In this document: positions 32,676 to 44,095 of the stretch, in pieces
Layout of the letters: the number at the start of each line of letters is the position of its first letter
Numbering within the stretch: the stretch's first letter is position 1
Source: Cliona cf. orientalis
Lineage: Eukaryota > Porifera > Demospongiae > Clionaida > Clionaidae
Assembly: GCA_963930775.1 (NCBI GenBank)
Contig: OZ005696.1
Coordinates: 7,936,001 to 8,000,000, forward strand
Length of the DNA stretch: 64,000 nucleotides
Direction: 5' to 3'
Position numbers and translations under genes: made by a program
Notes under the pieces: model-generated
Database searches by the model: none
What the model saw: only the letters and a program-made list of their open reading frames with translations
What the model was told of the DNA's origin: nothing

Positions 32676-32682
32676 TATAAAA
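32676..32682 (+). promoter_or_regulatory. TATA box of IL-17 copy 5
   Basis: TATAAAA in the class III context GAGGATATAAAAGCAGAG, 98 bp before the ATG. Confidence 0.65.
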
Positions 32683-32779
32683 GCAGAGTAGAAGGCTGTA
32701 GCTAAACAACTCAAAGAGGACAGACGTGATACCATCTCCATTTGGATCAAGTCGAAATCTTTAAAGTAAAAACACGGCT

Positions 32780-33271
32780 ATGGCTACACAAATCATCACC
32801 ACTCTGGCTCTGCTGGCTCCACTTCCAAACTGCACACGAGATCAAGAATGCCAAGCCTACATCAATGCCAAAGCTGCCATCAGCCCAGTGTACCTCACTG
32901 TCAATGCAACACTGAGTGACTTCACAAACGCTCCTGACGAATTCAACCAAAAACTTGGTACAGATTATCAACTCAACAGCATTCCAGATGAAGAAGGGTT
33001 CATAGGAAGACAGGCTTGCTACAAATTGAGCGGACAAGAAGTAGGCTGCAGAGATATATTTGAAGTTGACAGAGCTTGCTCCTGGGACTACCAGTGCGAC
33101 TACGATCAGAAAAGGCTCCCCCTATACATATGGAGAGCATCTTGCAGCAGTGAATCACAGACCATCTACTACCCTGTCCCAGTGCTGAAGCGCAGAGATG
33201 CCTGCAACCTACAACCAACATGGCAGCTAGTCATGGAGAAGGTACCCATGGGGTGCAAATGCCATGGATAA
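32780..33271 (+). CDS. IL-17-like cytokine, copy 5, shortened signal peptide
   Basis: Open 163-aa frame. The start is class III (MATQIITTLALL), but the 12-13 codons that elsewhere hold VTTKLAANAAC are missing, so the hydrophobic core joins APLPNC directly. The first mature cysteine and the usual cleavage site are lost, leaving ten cysteines. The knot half is intact, ending KVPMGCKCHG. A receptor-binding role is inferred from the family. Whether it is secreted normally is uncertain. Copy 13 has the same shortening. Confidence 0.75.
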   Translation: MATQIITTLALLAPLPNCTRDQECQAYINAKAAISPVYLTVNATLSDFTNAPDEFNQKLGTDYQLNSIPDEEGFIGRQACYKLSGQEVGCRDIFEVDRACSWDYQCDYDQKRLPLYIWRASCSSESQTIYYPVPVLKRRDACNLQPTWQLVMEKVPMGCKCHG

Positions 33272-34690
33272 ACTTCCACTTTTATCCAGAAGATAAGAAA
33301 AAAAACTTTGGCTCTTGAGGCATAACTAAGATTAGACCTATAGCAAAAAACATGAGAGTGTTCTACGTAACAGCTGCAAAATTTACCATTGATACTTCCA
33401 CTGTTGTGAATATCATGCTGTTATAATTTGCATATTATTATACCAAAATTTGATCTACAATAATTACCGTACTAAATCTAATACTACGCATGGAAAAAAA
33501 TAATTTCAATTTTGAAAAACGCGCGTTTTTCTGGTAAAGGTCGTCAATCGCTCCATATATAAACGTTACGAGAACTCTAATTTCTTATGTTAAATTTGAT
33601 CATGCATTGTATTCGATTAACTACGGTAATCACTTACCACTGGCTGAAAGTGGTTACTACCTGTTACTAGCTCAGCTATTTATTTCTGGAACAGGGATGA
33701 TAAGGTAATTATATATAATATAGCAGAAGGGAGGGGGAATACCCTGTCCATTCAGTTGCTCAGTAGATGGAGGCCACAGATTACTACAAAAAGATCTGCT
33801 TGAACAACCTGCATGCAATCTTGTTTGTGTACTTTTTAGCACTGTCATCCCTACTTCACCCTTCAATTTTAATTGTTTTTTATACGAGTTCTAGGCGTCT
33901 GTGCGTGCTATAAGCACAACCAATCGGTAGATATCGGTGAAAAAATGGTTTGTACGCACTTCGAATTTCTCAAAAAGGCTTACTAGTGCTACAAATCGTG
34001 CATTTTCTGTTCAGCATGCCTGTGGTTTATCGACCACACCCACTCTTTTAGCATAATAGTATGTGGATGCGACTGCGCATGCTCAAGCACGGTGTTGGAA
34101 AGGGTCGTCATGTCATGAAACCGCTACATGTGTGCCTCATAGTGTTGCAATACTACGCTATAGTGGCTACAGGGCACGCGGGGTATGTGCTCTACAGAGC
34201 TCTAGTTTAATATTGCATACCACCCAGTTTCTGTGTGCAATATTAAACAGCCGAGAAAGAGGAGCAGCTGGGGAGTAGCTCAGTGAGTTACATAGAATAG
34301 TTACCAGGGAAGATAAGCTAGGTAGCATACATAGCAATATTGTCGATTGTATATTATAATGTTATACTCCTGCTATTCATTTCCTTTGGTGTGGTCAATG
34401 GAATAAAGATATAAGAGTGGAAGAACCATCGAGTAGAATGACATCACAGACCCATAGAATAGTTTACACAAGTGACCACTTTATCATGCCTAAATCATTA
34501 GTGAGGCCAAGGGCTTATAGAACCCAAAGCCCTACAAGTCCTTGGTAGGTGGTGAGACTCTGTCATTGCGTGTGTAGACACTTCTATAGTAGTTCAATAC
34601 TCTTATCCTGTATGCAGGAATGTTCAAGCATCTATGATCTTTGACCTGAAAACGACCTCCAGCACCATGCATCCACAAAAGTGGAAGAGG
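33272..34690. other. Spacer between IL-17 copies 5 and 6
   Basis: No gene supported. 33272-33780 is duplicated at 48752-49270. Half of the element X foldback (GTTTGTGTACTTTTT ... CATCCCTACTTCACC) lies at about 33820-33886. The rest looks unique in the window. Confidence 0.5.
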
Positions 34691-34691
34691 A

Positions 34692-34699
34692 TATAAAAA
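34692..34699 (+). promoter_or_regulatory. TATA box of IL-17 copy 6
   Basis: TATAAAAA in the class III context, about 103 bp before the first ATG. Confidence 0.65.
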
Positions 34700-34801
34700 G
34701 CCGAGTAGAAGGCTGTAACTAAACAACTCAAGAGGACAGACGTAATACCATCACTATTTGGATCAAGTCGAAATCTTTAAAGTTAAAACACGGCTACAAA
34801 A

Positions 34802-35323
34802 ATGATGGCTACACGGATCATCATCACTCTAGCTCTGCTGCTGGTCACAACTAAATTTGCGGCCAATGCTGCGTGCATTCCATTTCCAAGAAACTGCACA
34901 CGAGATCAAGAATGCCAAGCCTACAATGACGCCAAAGCTGCACCCAGCCCAGTGTACCTCAACGTCAACGCAACACTGAGTAACTTCACCAACACTCCTG
35001 ACGAATTCAACCAAAAACTTGGTACAGATTATGAAACTAACGGCCTACTAAATATAACAGGGCAAGCTTGCTACAAATTGAGCAACCAAGAAGTAGGCTG
35101 CAGAGAGAAAATTGAAGTTAAAGGAGCTTGCCCCTGGGACTACCAGTGCGACTACGATCAGAACAGGCTCCCCCTGTACATATGGAGAGCATCTTGCAGC
35201 AGTAAATCACAGACCATCTACTACACTGTCCCAGTGCTGAAGCGCAGAGATGCCTGCAACCCACAACCAACATGGCAGCTAGTCATGGAGAAGGTTCCTG
35301 TGGGATGCAAATGCTCAGGATAA
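34802..35323 (+). CDS. IL-17-like secreted cytokine, copy 6
   Basis: Open 173-aa frame with a complete class III signal peptide (MMATRIIITLALLLVTTKFA, likely cleaved before ACIPF). Two in-frame ATGs are adjacent; the first is used here. The middle segment is GLLNITGQACYK, replacing PDEEGFIGRQACYK, so NIT adds a potential N-glycosylation site in that loop. The Ser of CSW is Pro (CPW), which is the residue usual in IL-17 of other animals. It ends VGCKCSG, two residues longer than class I. All eleven mature cysteines are present. Confidence 0.82.
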   Translation: MMATRIIITLALLLVTTKFAANAACIPFPRNCTRDQECQAYNDAKAAPSPVYLNVNATLSNFTNTPDEFNQKLGTDYETNGLLNITGQACYKLSNQEVGCREKIEVKGACPWDYQCDYDQNRLPLYIWRASCSSKSQTIYYTVPVLKRRDACNPQPTWQLVMEKVPVGCKCSG

Positions 35324-35479
35324 ATTTGCACTTTTATCCAGAGCAGTTGCTCACAAAAAAAAACAAAAAAAAACAGAACAACTCTATAGATAATAGTCTC
35401 TGTATTCTAGCAGTTTTGTACACATGCAAAACTACCCCATACTTACATATTATGTATCTAGAGAAACTAGGCTAAATAT

Positions 35480-36150
35480 TGTTATACTATATACAAGTAT
35501 GTTTGATGTCACAATCATGGGATAATGTGACTGAACACTACTAACAGCATGCTATAGTACAATCTAGAATAGCGCGCATGCGCAGATGAAGACCACACCC
35601 CTCACTGCAGGCAAGAGTAGCTGATCAAACTCACCATGTAATGGTGACGTTCTCACTCCGCTCAAACGTCAAATCTATCACCAGACCATGACAAAGAGCA
35701 GACATCTACACTGATCTCAGTGCACTTCTTGGCTTTACTTTACTATAGATCTGTTGATCTGATATGCACATGGTACTATTAGGCCAATCAAATTACATTA
35801 TTAGTTTCTCGTCCACCCCGTTTTTATATTTCTATGCAGGAATTTTGAGGGTGTGGTTTCCTGGAACCGCCCAAATAATTAGCAAAAAAGAGGTGTGGCT
35901 GGTATTTCAAGGCAATAATGAAGCAGAAGTGGTAGGTTGAAACAGACACGGGAGGTGACGAGAAACTAATATTCAAGTTTGTGTGGCCTTATTACGTAAT
36001 TATGTGATATCTGTATTCTTCTCTATAACTACACTGTGCACTGTAGTGTTGCTTGGCTTTACAGGTTTGCAACATGCAGACTAGCTATATTATAGCAAAT
36101 GTGCCGAGGGTTATAATGCTTCATTATATATAGCAGAAAGGGATCTGGTT
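35480..36150. other. Spacer, partly repeated in inverted orientation at 44820-45080
   Basis: No gene supported. About 35745-36150 matches 44820-45080 in reverse complement, apart from a 169-bp MITE present only here. Confidence 0.55.
35801..35969. mobile_element. 169-bp MITE
   Basis: Inverted ends TTAGTTTCTCGTC and GACGAGAAACTAA. It is absent from the inverted copy of this spacer near 45000. Confidence 0.6.
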
Positions 36151-36152
36151 CC

Positions 36153-36270
36153 CACAAGCTTGCCCCCAAGGGCTCAATTGGTAGAGCATCACATGTAAGT
36201 GTGTGGGTTGATCCTCACTTAAGTCCTGAGATTTTCTTTTCCCATCTTGGGACTTGTAGTATACAAGTGC
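36153..36270 (+). repeat. tRNA-derived SINE fragment before IL-17 copy 7
   Basis: An A-box-like GGGCTCAATTGGTAGAGC and a weak B box (GGGTTGATCCTC) are followed by a shared tail (TCTTTTCCCATCTTGGGACT). A better copy is at 45253-45378. The acceptor halves do not pair, so this is not a tRNA gene. Confidence 0.5.
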
Positions 36271-36430
36271 TACAGTGTAATCATTATTCCGTATATAAAC
36301 AACCACTACAAGTCATGTACGATTGCACAGTGCAATACACAATAACACTATACGTAAAGCAGAGTAAATCAGTGAAGCTGATCACAGTCAAAAGCAAGAA
36401 AACTTTTCTTCAAGTAACCATAAGAAAGTA

Positions 36431-36961
36431 ATGATCTATCAATCGATTCATACGACCACTGTGCTGCTGGGCACAATGCTGTGTGCCCTGCTGATCACAG
36501 CCAAAGTCTGTCTACTACCCTCAAACTGCATACAAGATCAAGAATGCCAAGCCTACAATGACGCTAAAGCTGCAACCAGCCCAGTGTACCTCAACGTCAA
36601 TGCAACACTGAGCGACTTCACAAACACCCCTGACGAATTCAACCAAAAACTTGGCACAGATTATGAAACTGACGGCATTCCAGATGAAGAAGGGTTTATA
36701 GGAAGACAAGCTTGCTACAAATTGAGCAACCAAGAAGTAGGCGGCAGAGAGAAAATTGAAGTTGAAGGAGCTTGCTCCTGGGACTACCAGTGCGACTACG
36801 ATCAGAATAGGCTCCCCCTATACATATGGAGAGCATCTTGCAGCAGTGAATCACAGACCATCTACTACCCTGTCCCAGTGCTGAAGCGCAGAGATGCCTG
36901 CAACCCACAGCAAACATGGCAGCTAGTCATGGAGAAGGTCCCTGTGGGATGTAAATGCTAG
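36431..36961 (+). CDS. IL-17-like secreted cytokine, copy 7
   Basis: Open 176-aa frame with class II signal peptide (MIYQSIHTTTVLLGTMLCAL). The normal TATA box is replaced by a weak TATACGTAAAG at about 36349, and a SINE lies just upstream, so expression may differ. In the segment before the knot, VGCREKIE has become VGGREKIE, removing one conserved cysteine and leaving ten. The remaining landmarks IWRASC, PVPVLKRRDAC and KVPVGCKC are intact. AATAAA lies immediately after the TAG stop. Confidence 0.8.
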   Translation: MIYQSIHTTTVLLGTMLCALLITAKVCLLPSNCIQDQECQAYNDAKAATSPVYLNVNATLSDFTNTPDEFNQKLGTDYETDGIPDEEGFIGRQACYKLSNQEVGGREKIEVEGACSWDYQCDYDQNRLPLYIWRASCSSESQTIYYPVPVLKRRDACNPQQTWQLVMEKVPVGCKC

Positions 36962-37469
36962 GAATAAACCTGCACTTCTCTCCAGAACAGTCTCTTAGCA
37001 AAAAGAACAATTCTGTAGATAACAGTCCCTGTATTCTAGCACACACCAGGTCATTTCTCAATATTTCTAAACAGCAAGCTTCCATTCCATTCTAAAAAGA
37101 CTGAATATTGTTTTATCTTTTCAGCATAATTATTTTTATAACATTTGTAATAATATTATTAGTACAGCTACCAGTTATTACAGACAAGCAGCACCTACAT
37201 ACATACATACATTACTCTGATAAACTACCATAATAATAGCTGGAAAATTTGGCGGGGAATAAAATTTGGTGGCTTGGCCATCTTTAACTCTGACGATGCC
37301 TACATTCACGGTGAATGGTACAGACAGTCAAGCAGCCTACTGGACTCAGTATAATTGCTCATCATCAGAACACAGATTTAGTGAAGCCATTACCACCCAC
37401 TCCCCCCCAAAAAAGGAAAAGTAGAAATTCTTGGAATACTGTATAATAAAATACCCAGTATACCTATAT

Positions 37470-38340
37470 TATAATGGTTGCAGGAGTAGTACCGTGTTTA
37501 TGCTAATAAAACGCATGATCTAATTAGCACAAGAAAAGTCGCATTCTAGGATTTTTTATATTGTATCTTAATGGAGCGTGTGACGACCTTTACCAGAAAA
37601 TCACGCAAAATTTAAAACCGCAATTATTTTTTTAGCTTGTGTTCTATTAGCATAAATACGATATTAATTTATTGAACCATATAAAAATCAGACCAGCAAA
37701 GAAACAACCAATGACGGTAGGTTTGAGTCACAGAACCAGGGCTAGTTGAATCAACTAGTTCTTCAGCTTTCCGTGAACAGAAGACAGTCAGGTAGCTTCG
37801 AAAACAAATAGAATAGTTTCAATAACTCGGACAATGGCTATTGAGACTTGGACTACCAGCTAATACAGTTCACTTGCAGTTGAACTTGCCACGTGGTAGA
37901 ACTGCCAGATCAAGCGATAGCTAATTGGTTCCTGATCAGTGTCAATTAGTGTGCGTGTGTTTCCGTGTCTGTGTAAACAATGTCTACTGCACACTGCGCT
38001 GATGCACACGCAAATAATATAGTAGGTATGATGATGTGACTGCTTGTGTGAACTAAAACAATGGGTCTGATTGGTCAAAGTAATAGCCAGAGGGAGGGAA
38101 ATATGGATCATATTTTCCCTTGTACCCCTCAGGCAGGGAAAATATCCAGTTATACCCCGGCTGATATAATACTTAGGAATACTTAGGTGGGATACTTATT
38201 GCACTTACATCCCTCTTAAATTACCATGTACAATAGCAAGAATACAGAAATTATTGCAAGATTCACTCTATTGTACGTACATGCAATTAACTTTCAACTC
38301 GGATACAAGCCGGAAATTTTTTTACATTGTAATCATTATT
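37470..38340. repeat. Spacer duplicated at 42590-43345
   Basis: No gene supported. It includes a segment with inverted ends (GTGTTTATGCTAATAAAACG and GTTCTATTAGCATAAATACG, about 37494-37670) that looks like another MITE carried in both copies. Confidence 0.6.
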
Positions 38341-38361
38341 CGTAATAGCAGGACCAACTCC

Positions 38362-38445
38362 CAAGGTTTGTATGCAGTATAGAGGCACAAATCCCGAGGG
38401 CAAAGCCCGAGGGATGAGTGCTTCTATACTGCATACAAAGCAAGG
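38362..38445. repeat. Short hairpin element
   Basis: TTTGTATGCAGTATAGA is followed by its complement TCTATACTGCATACAAA, with a GGGCAAAGCCC turn region between them. Confidence 0.6.
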
Positions 38446-39299
38446 GATTGGTCAATAACTACTTTCTAGTCCATTGTTTCCATGGATACAATAAACATGT
38501 TTTTAGCCCTCAAGAACTGTATGAATGTTTGCCCTGGCCCTCAGACTGTATAATAGTAAACATATGGACATGAGCCCTACAAGGAGGGACTGTATCACAT
38601 ATACAGTACCTTGTATACCTTAGTAACCACATACGTAGCAACAGGCTAGAATGTAATATACAACTGCTACAAGTTATGTACGATTAAACAGTGCAATACG
38701 CAAGAACCGCTTATCAGAAATAGAATAGTTTCTGTATCCTTCAATTATTATTCTGTTCTTTTTTATTGCCCTCTGGGGCAGTTCATGTCTATCAATACTA
38801 CCTACCTGGCATGGTTGCCCGTTCAATGCTGGACTTTATCGTCAATAGGTAAAATTAGCTACGTCTGTGTTTTTATTCACTATCTTGTAGTTATCTTTCT
38901 GAAAACAGGGTTGCATGCAGAGGGGGGGGGAGAACTGGGATTTCCTCCCCCCTCCTACTAGTATACACATGGCAGCAGCACATATACACACCTAAAAAGT
39001 CAGTCATCCGTGAGATCCCTCCCCCCCCCCCCCCCCCCCCTGCTCAGAAAAAAAATCCTGTATGCAACTCTGGTAAATGTGTATCTAGCAGTGTGTTCAG
39101 AAGAACTTCCTAAGATTTTCACTCTTGCATAATAATTATGAATATTATACTGCCATCAGCATCAGTAAGGGCATGCATCATCTCCTGAAACATTGGATCA
39201 GTGGCTATCTATAGAGCTCAATACATACCCTGCAAAGCCTGGTAGCTACCCCAAATACCATACTCAAGAGCTTCATCCCATGGCATTGCTGTACCACTG

Positions 39300-39835
39300 G
39301 GAAGATGAGGATGTAGCCACGCCCCTCATCAACTAGCGCTAGCGCTATGCTCTATGCGCCGGTGAGCGCCACTAGTATTGACATCATCTGTCACATGACT
39401 TCACCATGGCAACACTATACGAGCATGCGCATCATATGACAAAATGGTGTATTGGAGATGACCAATTGTGTGAAAATGCGCTGCATAAACCCACGATTTA
39501 TCAACTGACATGATAACACAAAACTAGCGTATCATGGACGTATGCTTAGCAAAATGGAGTGGATTTATACTTGAACTAAGGTGAGAGATGAGTTAGCCCT
39601 GGAAGAGATGAAAGAAAGATTGACAATTTGGACTTTTTTTCCAAAAAAAACAAAACAAAAAGAGCTAGTTCAGGCGTACCTATTTGTTTCCATGGATGTT
39701 TTGGGGCTTGATAGGTAATCTGGTGTAGATTACGAATATGAAAGTTAAAAATCTTGGAAATTTATTTGCTTTGAGATATTTGATGTTTTGTAATGTATTA
39801 TATATATGGCATATCCGGGTCGACTCTATAATATG
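39300..39835. mobile_element. Diverged, inverted partial copy of element X
   Basis: The - strand text matches the 5' half of element X (CCCGGATATGCCATATATAT, AATGTGTTGCC-like middle, CCATTTTG blocks) without the foldback tail. It lies just upstream of IL-17 copy 8. Confidence 0.5.
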
Positions 39836-39955
39836 TAACTTCAACTCAGATACAAGCCGGAATTTCTTTCTTACAATATGATCATTATTCTGCAATATAC
39901 AAGTCATATACAATTAATTGCACAATGCAATACTCAAGAGCCACTTGTCAAACAC

Positions 39956-39963
39956 TATATAAA
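39956..39963 (+). promoter_or_regulatory. TATA box of IL-17 copy 8
   Basis: TATATAAA in the context CACTATATAAACATG, 67 bp before the ATG chosen. Confidence 0.55.
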
Positions 39964-40029
39964 CATGAAGTTGATCACAGTCAAAGCAAGAAAACTTTTC
40001 TTTCAAGCAATCATCAAACTGAGAAAGTA

Positions 40030-40551
40030 ATGATCTACCAATCAATTCATATGACCACTGTGCTGCTGGGCACAGTGCTGTGTGCCCTACTGATCACAGC
40101 CAAGGCCTGTCCACTAGCCCCTAACTGCACACGAGATGAAGAATGCGAGGCCTATAATGACGCTAAAGCTGCAACCAGACCAGTGTACCTCAACGTCAAT
40201 GGTACACTAAGCGACTTCACCAACACACCGAACAAATTCAATCAAAAACTTGGTACAGACTATGAACTCGACGGCATGCCAAATATAACCGGGCAAGCTT
40301 GCTATAAAGAATCCAACCAAGAAGTAGGCTGTAAAGAGCTTATGGAAGTTGAAGGAGCAGCTTGCTCCTGGACATACCAGTGCGACTACGATCAGAATAG
40401 GCTCCCCCTATACACGTGGAGAGCATCTTGCAGCAATGAATCACAGACAATCTACTACCCTGTCCCAGTGCTGAAGCGCAGAGATGCCTGCAACCCACAG
40501 CAAACATGGCAGCTAGTCATGGAGAAGGTTCCTGTGGGATGCAAATGCTAG
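40030..40551 (+). CDS. IL-17-like secreted cytokine, copy 8
   Basis: The frame is open from 39925, but the ATG at 40030 is chosen because it aligns with the class II starts (MIYQSIHMTTVLLGTVLCAL) and lies after the TATA box; this gives 173 aa. It carries the short middle with a glycosylation site (MPNITGQACYK) and the KELMEVEGAACSWTYQCD version of the pre-knot segment also seen in copy 4. All eleven mature cysteines are present. The knot half is canonical, ending KVPVGCKC. AATAAA lies just after the TAG stop. Confidence 0.82.
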   Translation: MIYQSIHMTTVLLGTVLCALLITAKACPLAPNCTRDEECEAYNDAKAATRPVYLNVNGTLSDFTNTPNKFNQKLGTDYELDGMPNITGQACYKESNQEVGCKELMEVEGAACSWTYQCDYDQNRLPLYTWRASCSNESQTIYYPVPVLKRRDACNPQQTWQLVMEKVPVGCKC

Positions 40552-40989
40552 GAATAAACTTACACTTCTGGCACATAAACTTCCATCCCATTCTGAGAAA
40601 CATTGTGTTAAATATATTATTTTTATATTAGTGATTGCAATTAGTACAGCTACAAATTTTCACAGACAAGCAACACCTACGTGTATATACATACATTACT
40701 CTGAAAAAGCAGCAGCATAAACTACCAAAATTATTATAGCTAAAAAATTCAGCGGGGAATTAAAATTTGTCAGTTTGGCCATCTTTAACTCTGACAACGC
40801 CCAGAAAGCCATATGCTTGCAGTGTTTTATGCGCATGCACTACGTGATAAACGGGGAATACCTGTTATGCACGCGCACATATTACGCTGACGACCTTTAC
40901 CCGATTTGATCAAAATTGGAGTAGAGGCTATGGCTCTACTACCCATCCAGCTCAACTATGTGGAGGTTTCTGAAATTTTTTTTTTCTGC

Positions 40990-41150
40990 TTAGTGTGTGG
41001 GCTCCTTGGAGAAGGTCCCTGTGGGATGTAAATGCTAGGAATAAACCTGAGCCCAGTGCTGAAGCGCAGAGATGACTGCAACCCACAGCAAACATGGCAG
41101 CTTTATTAGTCATGGAGAAGGTCCCTGTGGGATGTAAATGCTAGGAATAA
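40990..41150 (+). pseudogene. Two IL-17 3'-end remnants in tandem
   Basis: GAGAAGGTCCCTGTGGGATG with a TAG stop occurs at about 41009-41040. A second piece, from CCAGTGCTGAAGCGCAGAGA to another GGATGTAAATGCTAG, spans 41053-41140 and has an internal TTTATTAG insertion. No upstream part of the gene remains. Confidence 0.7.
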
Positions 41151-41311
41151 ACCTGCACTTCTAACCAGAAGATTGAAACATTTTGGCTGTTGAGGCGTAA
41201 CTAACATTAGAACCAGAGTAAGAACATTAAGTCTACATAACAGCTGCATAATTTACCATTGATACTTCCACTGTTGTGAATATCATGCTGTTTTAATTTG
41301 CATATTATATG

Positions 41312-41357
41312 GGGCGAGCCTGAGCGAGCCCTGAATACACGAGAGACAGGAAGCGAA
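41312..41357. mobile_element. Left end of foldback element F
   Basis: It matches the first 46 bp of the element at 30753 and then switches abruptly to Penelope-like sequence. Confidence 0.55.
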
Positions 41358-42527
41358 TTCACAATATACATGAATACAATCAACCAATTACACCACACAA
41401 TCAAATTCACATACGAATTAAGCAAAATAGAACTCACATTCCTAGACATAACCCTGTATAAGGGTGACCGATTTGACAGAAATCAGATCCTTGACGTACG
41501 AACCCACATAAAACCAACCAACAAACAATTATACATTCATGCATCCTCATACCATCCCCAACCACAATTAACGCCATAAGCAAAGGCAAAGTCAACAGAT
41601 ACCTAAGAACAAATTCAGATGAGAGTTTCAAAATACGAAACAAAAATTAACAAACAGACTTTTACAAAGAGGATACAAACACAAACAAATCTTGCCACAT
41701 ATCCATGCCGTCAAATTTAATCAAAGACACCAGATCTTATTCAAAGGAAAACCGAAAAACAATAAAAAGAAATTAGTCTTTGTCACACATATTTTGTGAT
41801 GACGCTCAAAGACTTAAACAAAATTAATACTCAAAAAACACTGGAAATTAATAGAACATTGAGCCATATTTTCCCGGAACCCCCAGTAATAGCATACAGA
41901 AATAACCCAAACTAGTCCGAGCAAAACTAAAACCTATAGACGAAAGCATCCAAGTAGATAACACACAACTAAATGCCAGTAAACCCGAACATACCACACA
42001 ATCTTTACCTGTCGGATACCCACACACCATATTCAACAATACACTACAAAATTTCAGAAACCCCATTAAACGCTGCTGTCATGCATGTGCAATATGCCCC
42101 TTATTAATAACAAGATGCTTCACAGAAAGCACAACCCTTAAACAAAAAGTTCCAATAAACCTACCCCACCCTAAGCAATTCTTTAACTGTAAATCCAAAA
42201 ACGTTATATACCTTATTATATGCACAACACCTGGTTGTGGAGCACAATATGTAGACTACACCACCAGGGGCATCATAAATAGAATATCCGAACACTTAAA
42301 CGAAGGCCCTATGATCAACCACATCAAACAAGAGAACCACGAATACAAGAAAATTAGATTCCAAATCTTAGCCCAGGCACCGACCCATGAAACTAACACA
42401 GAGCTCTGGTTAAAACGACATGAATACTTATGGATATGCCGATTAGGCACATTAAACAAACTAAGTAATAAAGGCCTAAACAAATTGATATATGATCCTA
42501 TTTTTCATACCAATACAGATGTCTAAA
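41357..42527 (+). pseudogene. Decayed Penelope-like element (reverse transcriptase end and GIY-YIG)
   Basis: The frame at 41298-41579 has SKIELTFLDITLYKGDRF and later IHASSYHPQP, typical of the Penelope reverse transcriptase thumb region. After several stops, 42205-42525 gives VIYLIICTTPGCGAQYVDYT, then RISEHL, a worn GIY-YIG domain (YVGYT became YVDYT). It is a different family from the copy at 13.1-13.6 kb. Multiple stops make it dead. Confidence 0.65.
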
Positions 42528-43460
42528 GAACACTTGTTCAAAAGCGCGAGTGATCCCCACCCACCACTGATAATAATCAAATAGTATACCTACATAATGG
42601 TTGCAGGAGTAGTACCGTGTTTATGTTAATAAAACACATGATCTAATTAGCACAAGAAAAGTCGCATTCTAGGATTTTTTATATTGTATCTTAATGGAGC
42701 GTGTGACGACCTTTACCAGAAAATCGCTCAAAATTTAAAATAGGCAATTTTTTTAGCTTGCGTTCTATTAGCATAAATACGGTATTAATTTATTGAACCA
42801 CATAAAAATTAGATCAGCAAAGAAACAACCGATGACGGATGGCTTCAGTCACGGAACCATGGCTAGTTGAATCAACCAGTGCTTCGGCTTTCTGTGTACA
42901 GAAGACAGTCAGGTAGCTTCAAAAACAAATAGAATAGTTTCAAAAACTCGGACAATGGCTATTGAGACTTAGACTACCAGCTAGTACAATTCACGTGCAG
43001 TCGAACTTGCCACTGCGCACTATGCTGATGCACACATAAATAATATAGTAGGTATGATGATGTGACTGCTTGTGTGAACTAAAACAATGGCTCTGATTGG
43101 TCAAAGTAATAGCCAGGGGGAGGGAAATATGGATCATATTTTCCCTTGTACCCCTCAGGGAGGGAAAATATCTTAGTTATACCCCGGCTGATAAAATTCT
43201 TGGGTATACTTGGGTGGGATAATTATTGCACTTACGTCCCTCTTAAATTACCATGTACAATAGCAAGAATACAGAAAATATTGCAAGATTCAATTCTATT
43301 GTACATACATGTACGTAATTTCCAATTCGGATACAAGCCGGAAATTTTTTTACATTGTAATCATTATTCTGTAATATACAACTGCTACAAATCGTGTACG
43401 ATTGCACAATGCAACATACGAGAGCCGCGTATCAAATACGTAACTAGCGCTGAAGGCTCA

Positions 43461-43467
43461 TATAAAA
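43461..43467 (+). promoter_or_regulatory. TATA box of IL-17 copy 9
   Basis: TATAAAA after GCTGAAGGCTCA, 101 bp before the ATG. Confidence 0.65.
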
Positions 43468-43567
43468 GCAAAAAATCAGTAAAGCAGATCACAAAGTGTC
43501 TGGTATAACAGAACAGCCAACAGAAAGAAAATCTATCTTCAAGCAAACATCGAATTCAGGAGGAAAA

Positions 43568-44095
43568 ATGATCAATCAATCAATGACTCCCATCACCACT
43601 GTGCTGCTGGCATCAGTGCTGTGTGCCCTGCTGATCACAGCCAAGGCCTGTCCACTAGCCCCTAACTGCACACAAGATGAAGAATGCCAAGCCTACAATG
43701 ACGCTAAAAATGCAACCAGCCCAGTGTACCTCAACGTCACTGCAACACTGAGCGACTTCACAAACACTCCTAACCAATTCAATCAAAAACTTGGTACAAA
43801 TTATGAACTCGATGGCATACGAAATATAACAGGGCAAGCTTGCTACAAATTGAGCAATCCAGAAGTAGGCTGCAGAGAGAAAATTGAAGTTGAAGGAGCT
43901 TGCTCCTGGGACTACCAGTGCGACTACGATCAGAACAGGCTCCCCCTATACATATGGAGAGCATCTTGCAGCAGTAAATCACAGACCATCTACTACCCTG
44001 TCCCAGTGCTGAAGCGCAGAGATGCCTGCAACCCACAACCAACATGGCAGCTAGTCATGGAGAAGGTCCCTGTGGGATGCAAATGCCAAGGATAA
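43568..44095 (+). CDS. IL-17-like secreted cytokine, copy 9
   Basis: The ATG at 43568 fits the class II start (MINQSMTPITTVLLASVLCA) and gives 175 aa; an earlier in-frame ATG at 43496 lies only 29 bp after the TATA box and is less likely. The promoter context is class I-like while the signal peptide is class II. The middle has the IRNITGQACYK version with an N-glycosylation site, joined to the GCREKIEVEGACSWDYQCD version of the pre-knot segment. Eleven mature cysteines; ends VGCKCQG. Confidence 0.82.
   Translation: MINQSMTPITTVLLASVLCALLITAKACPLAPNCTQDEECQAYNDAKNATSPVYLNVTATLSDFTNTPNQFNQKLGTNYELDGIRNITGQACYKLSNPEVGCREKIEVEGACSWDYQCDYDQNRLPLYIWRASCSSKSQTIYYPVPVLKRRDACNPQPTWQLVMEKVPVGCKCQG

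Noticed and set aside
36161-36230. Possible functional tRNA gene
   Set aside because: A and B boxes are present, but the acceptor halves do not pair and the anticodon loop is wrong; a SINE explains it better.
39160-39290. A - strand stretch reading SGTAMPWDEALEYGIWGSYQ
   Set aside because: Protein-like but short and isolated, with no matching exon nearby and no family I can name.
39925-40029. N-terminal extension of IL-17 copy 8 from an upstream in-frame start
   Set aside because: The initiator would lie upstream of the TATA box, and the extension is not conserved in other copies.
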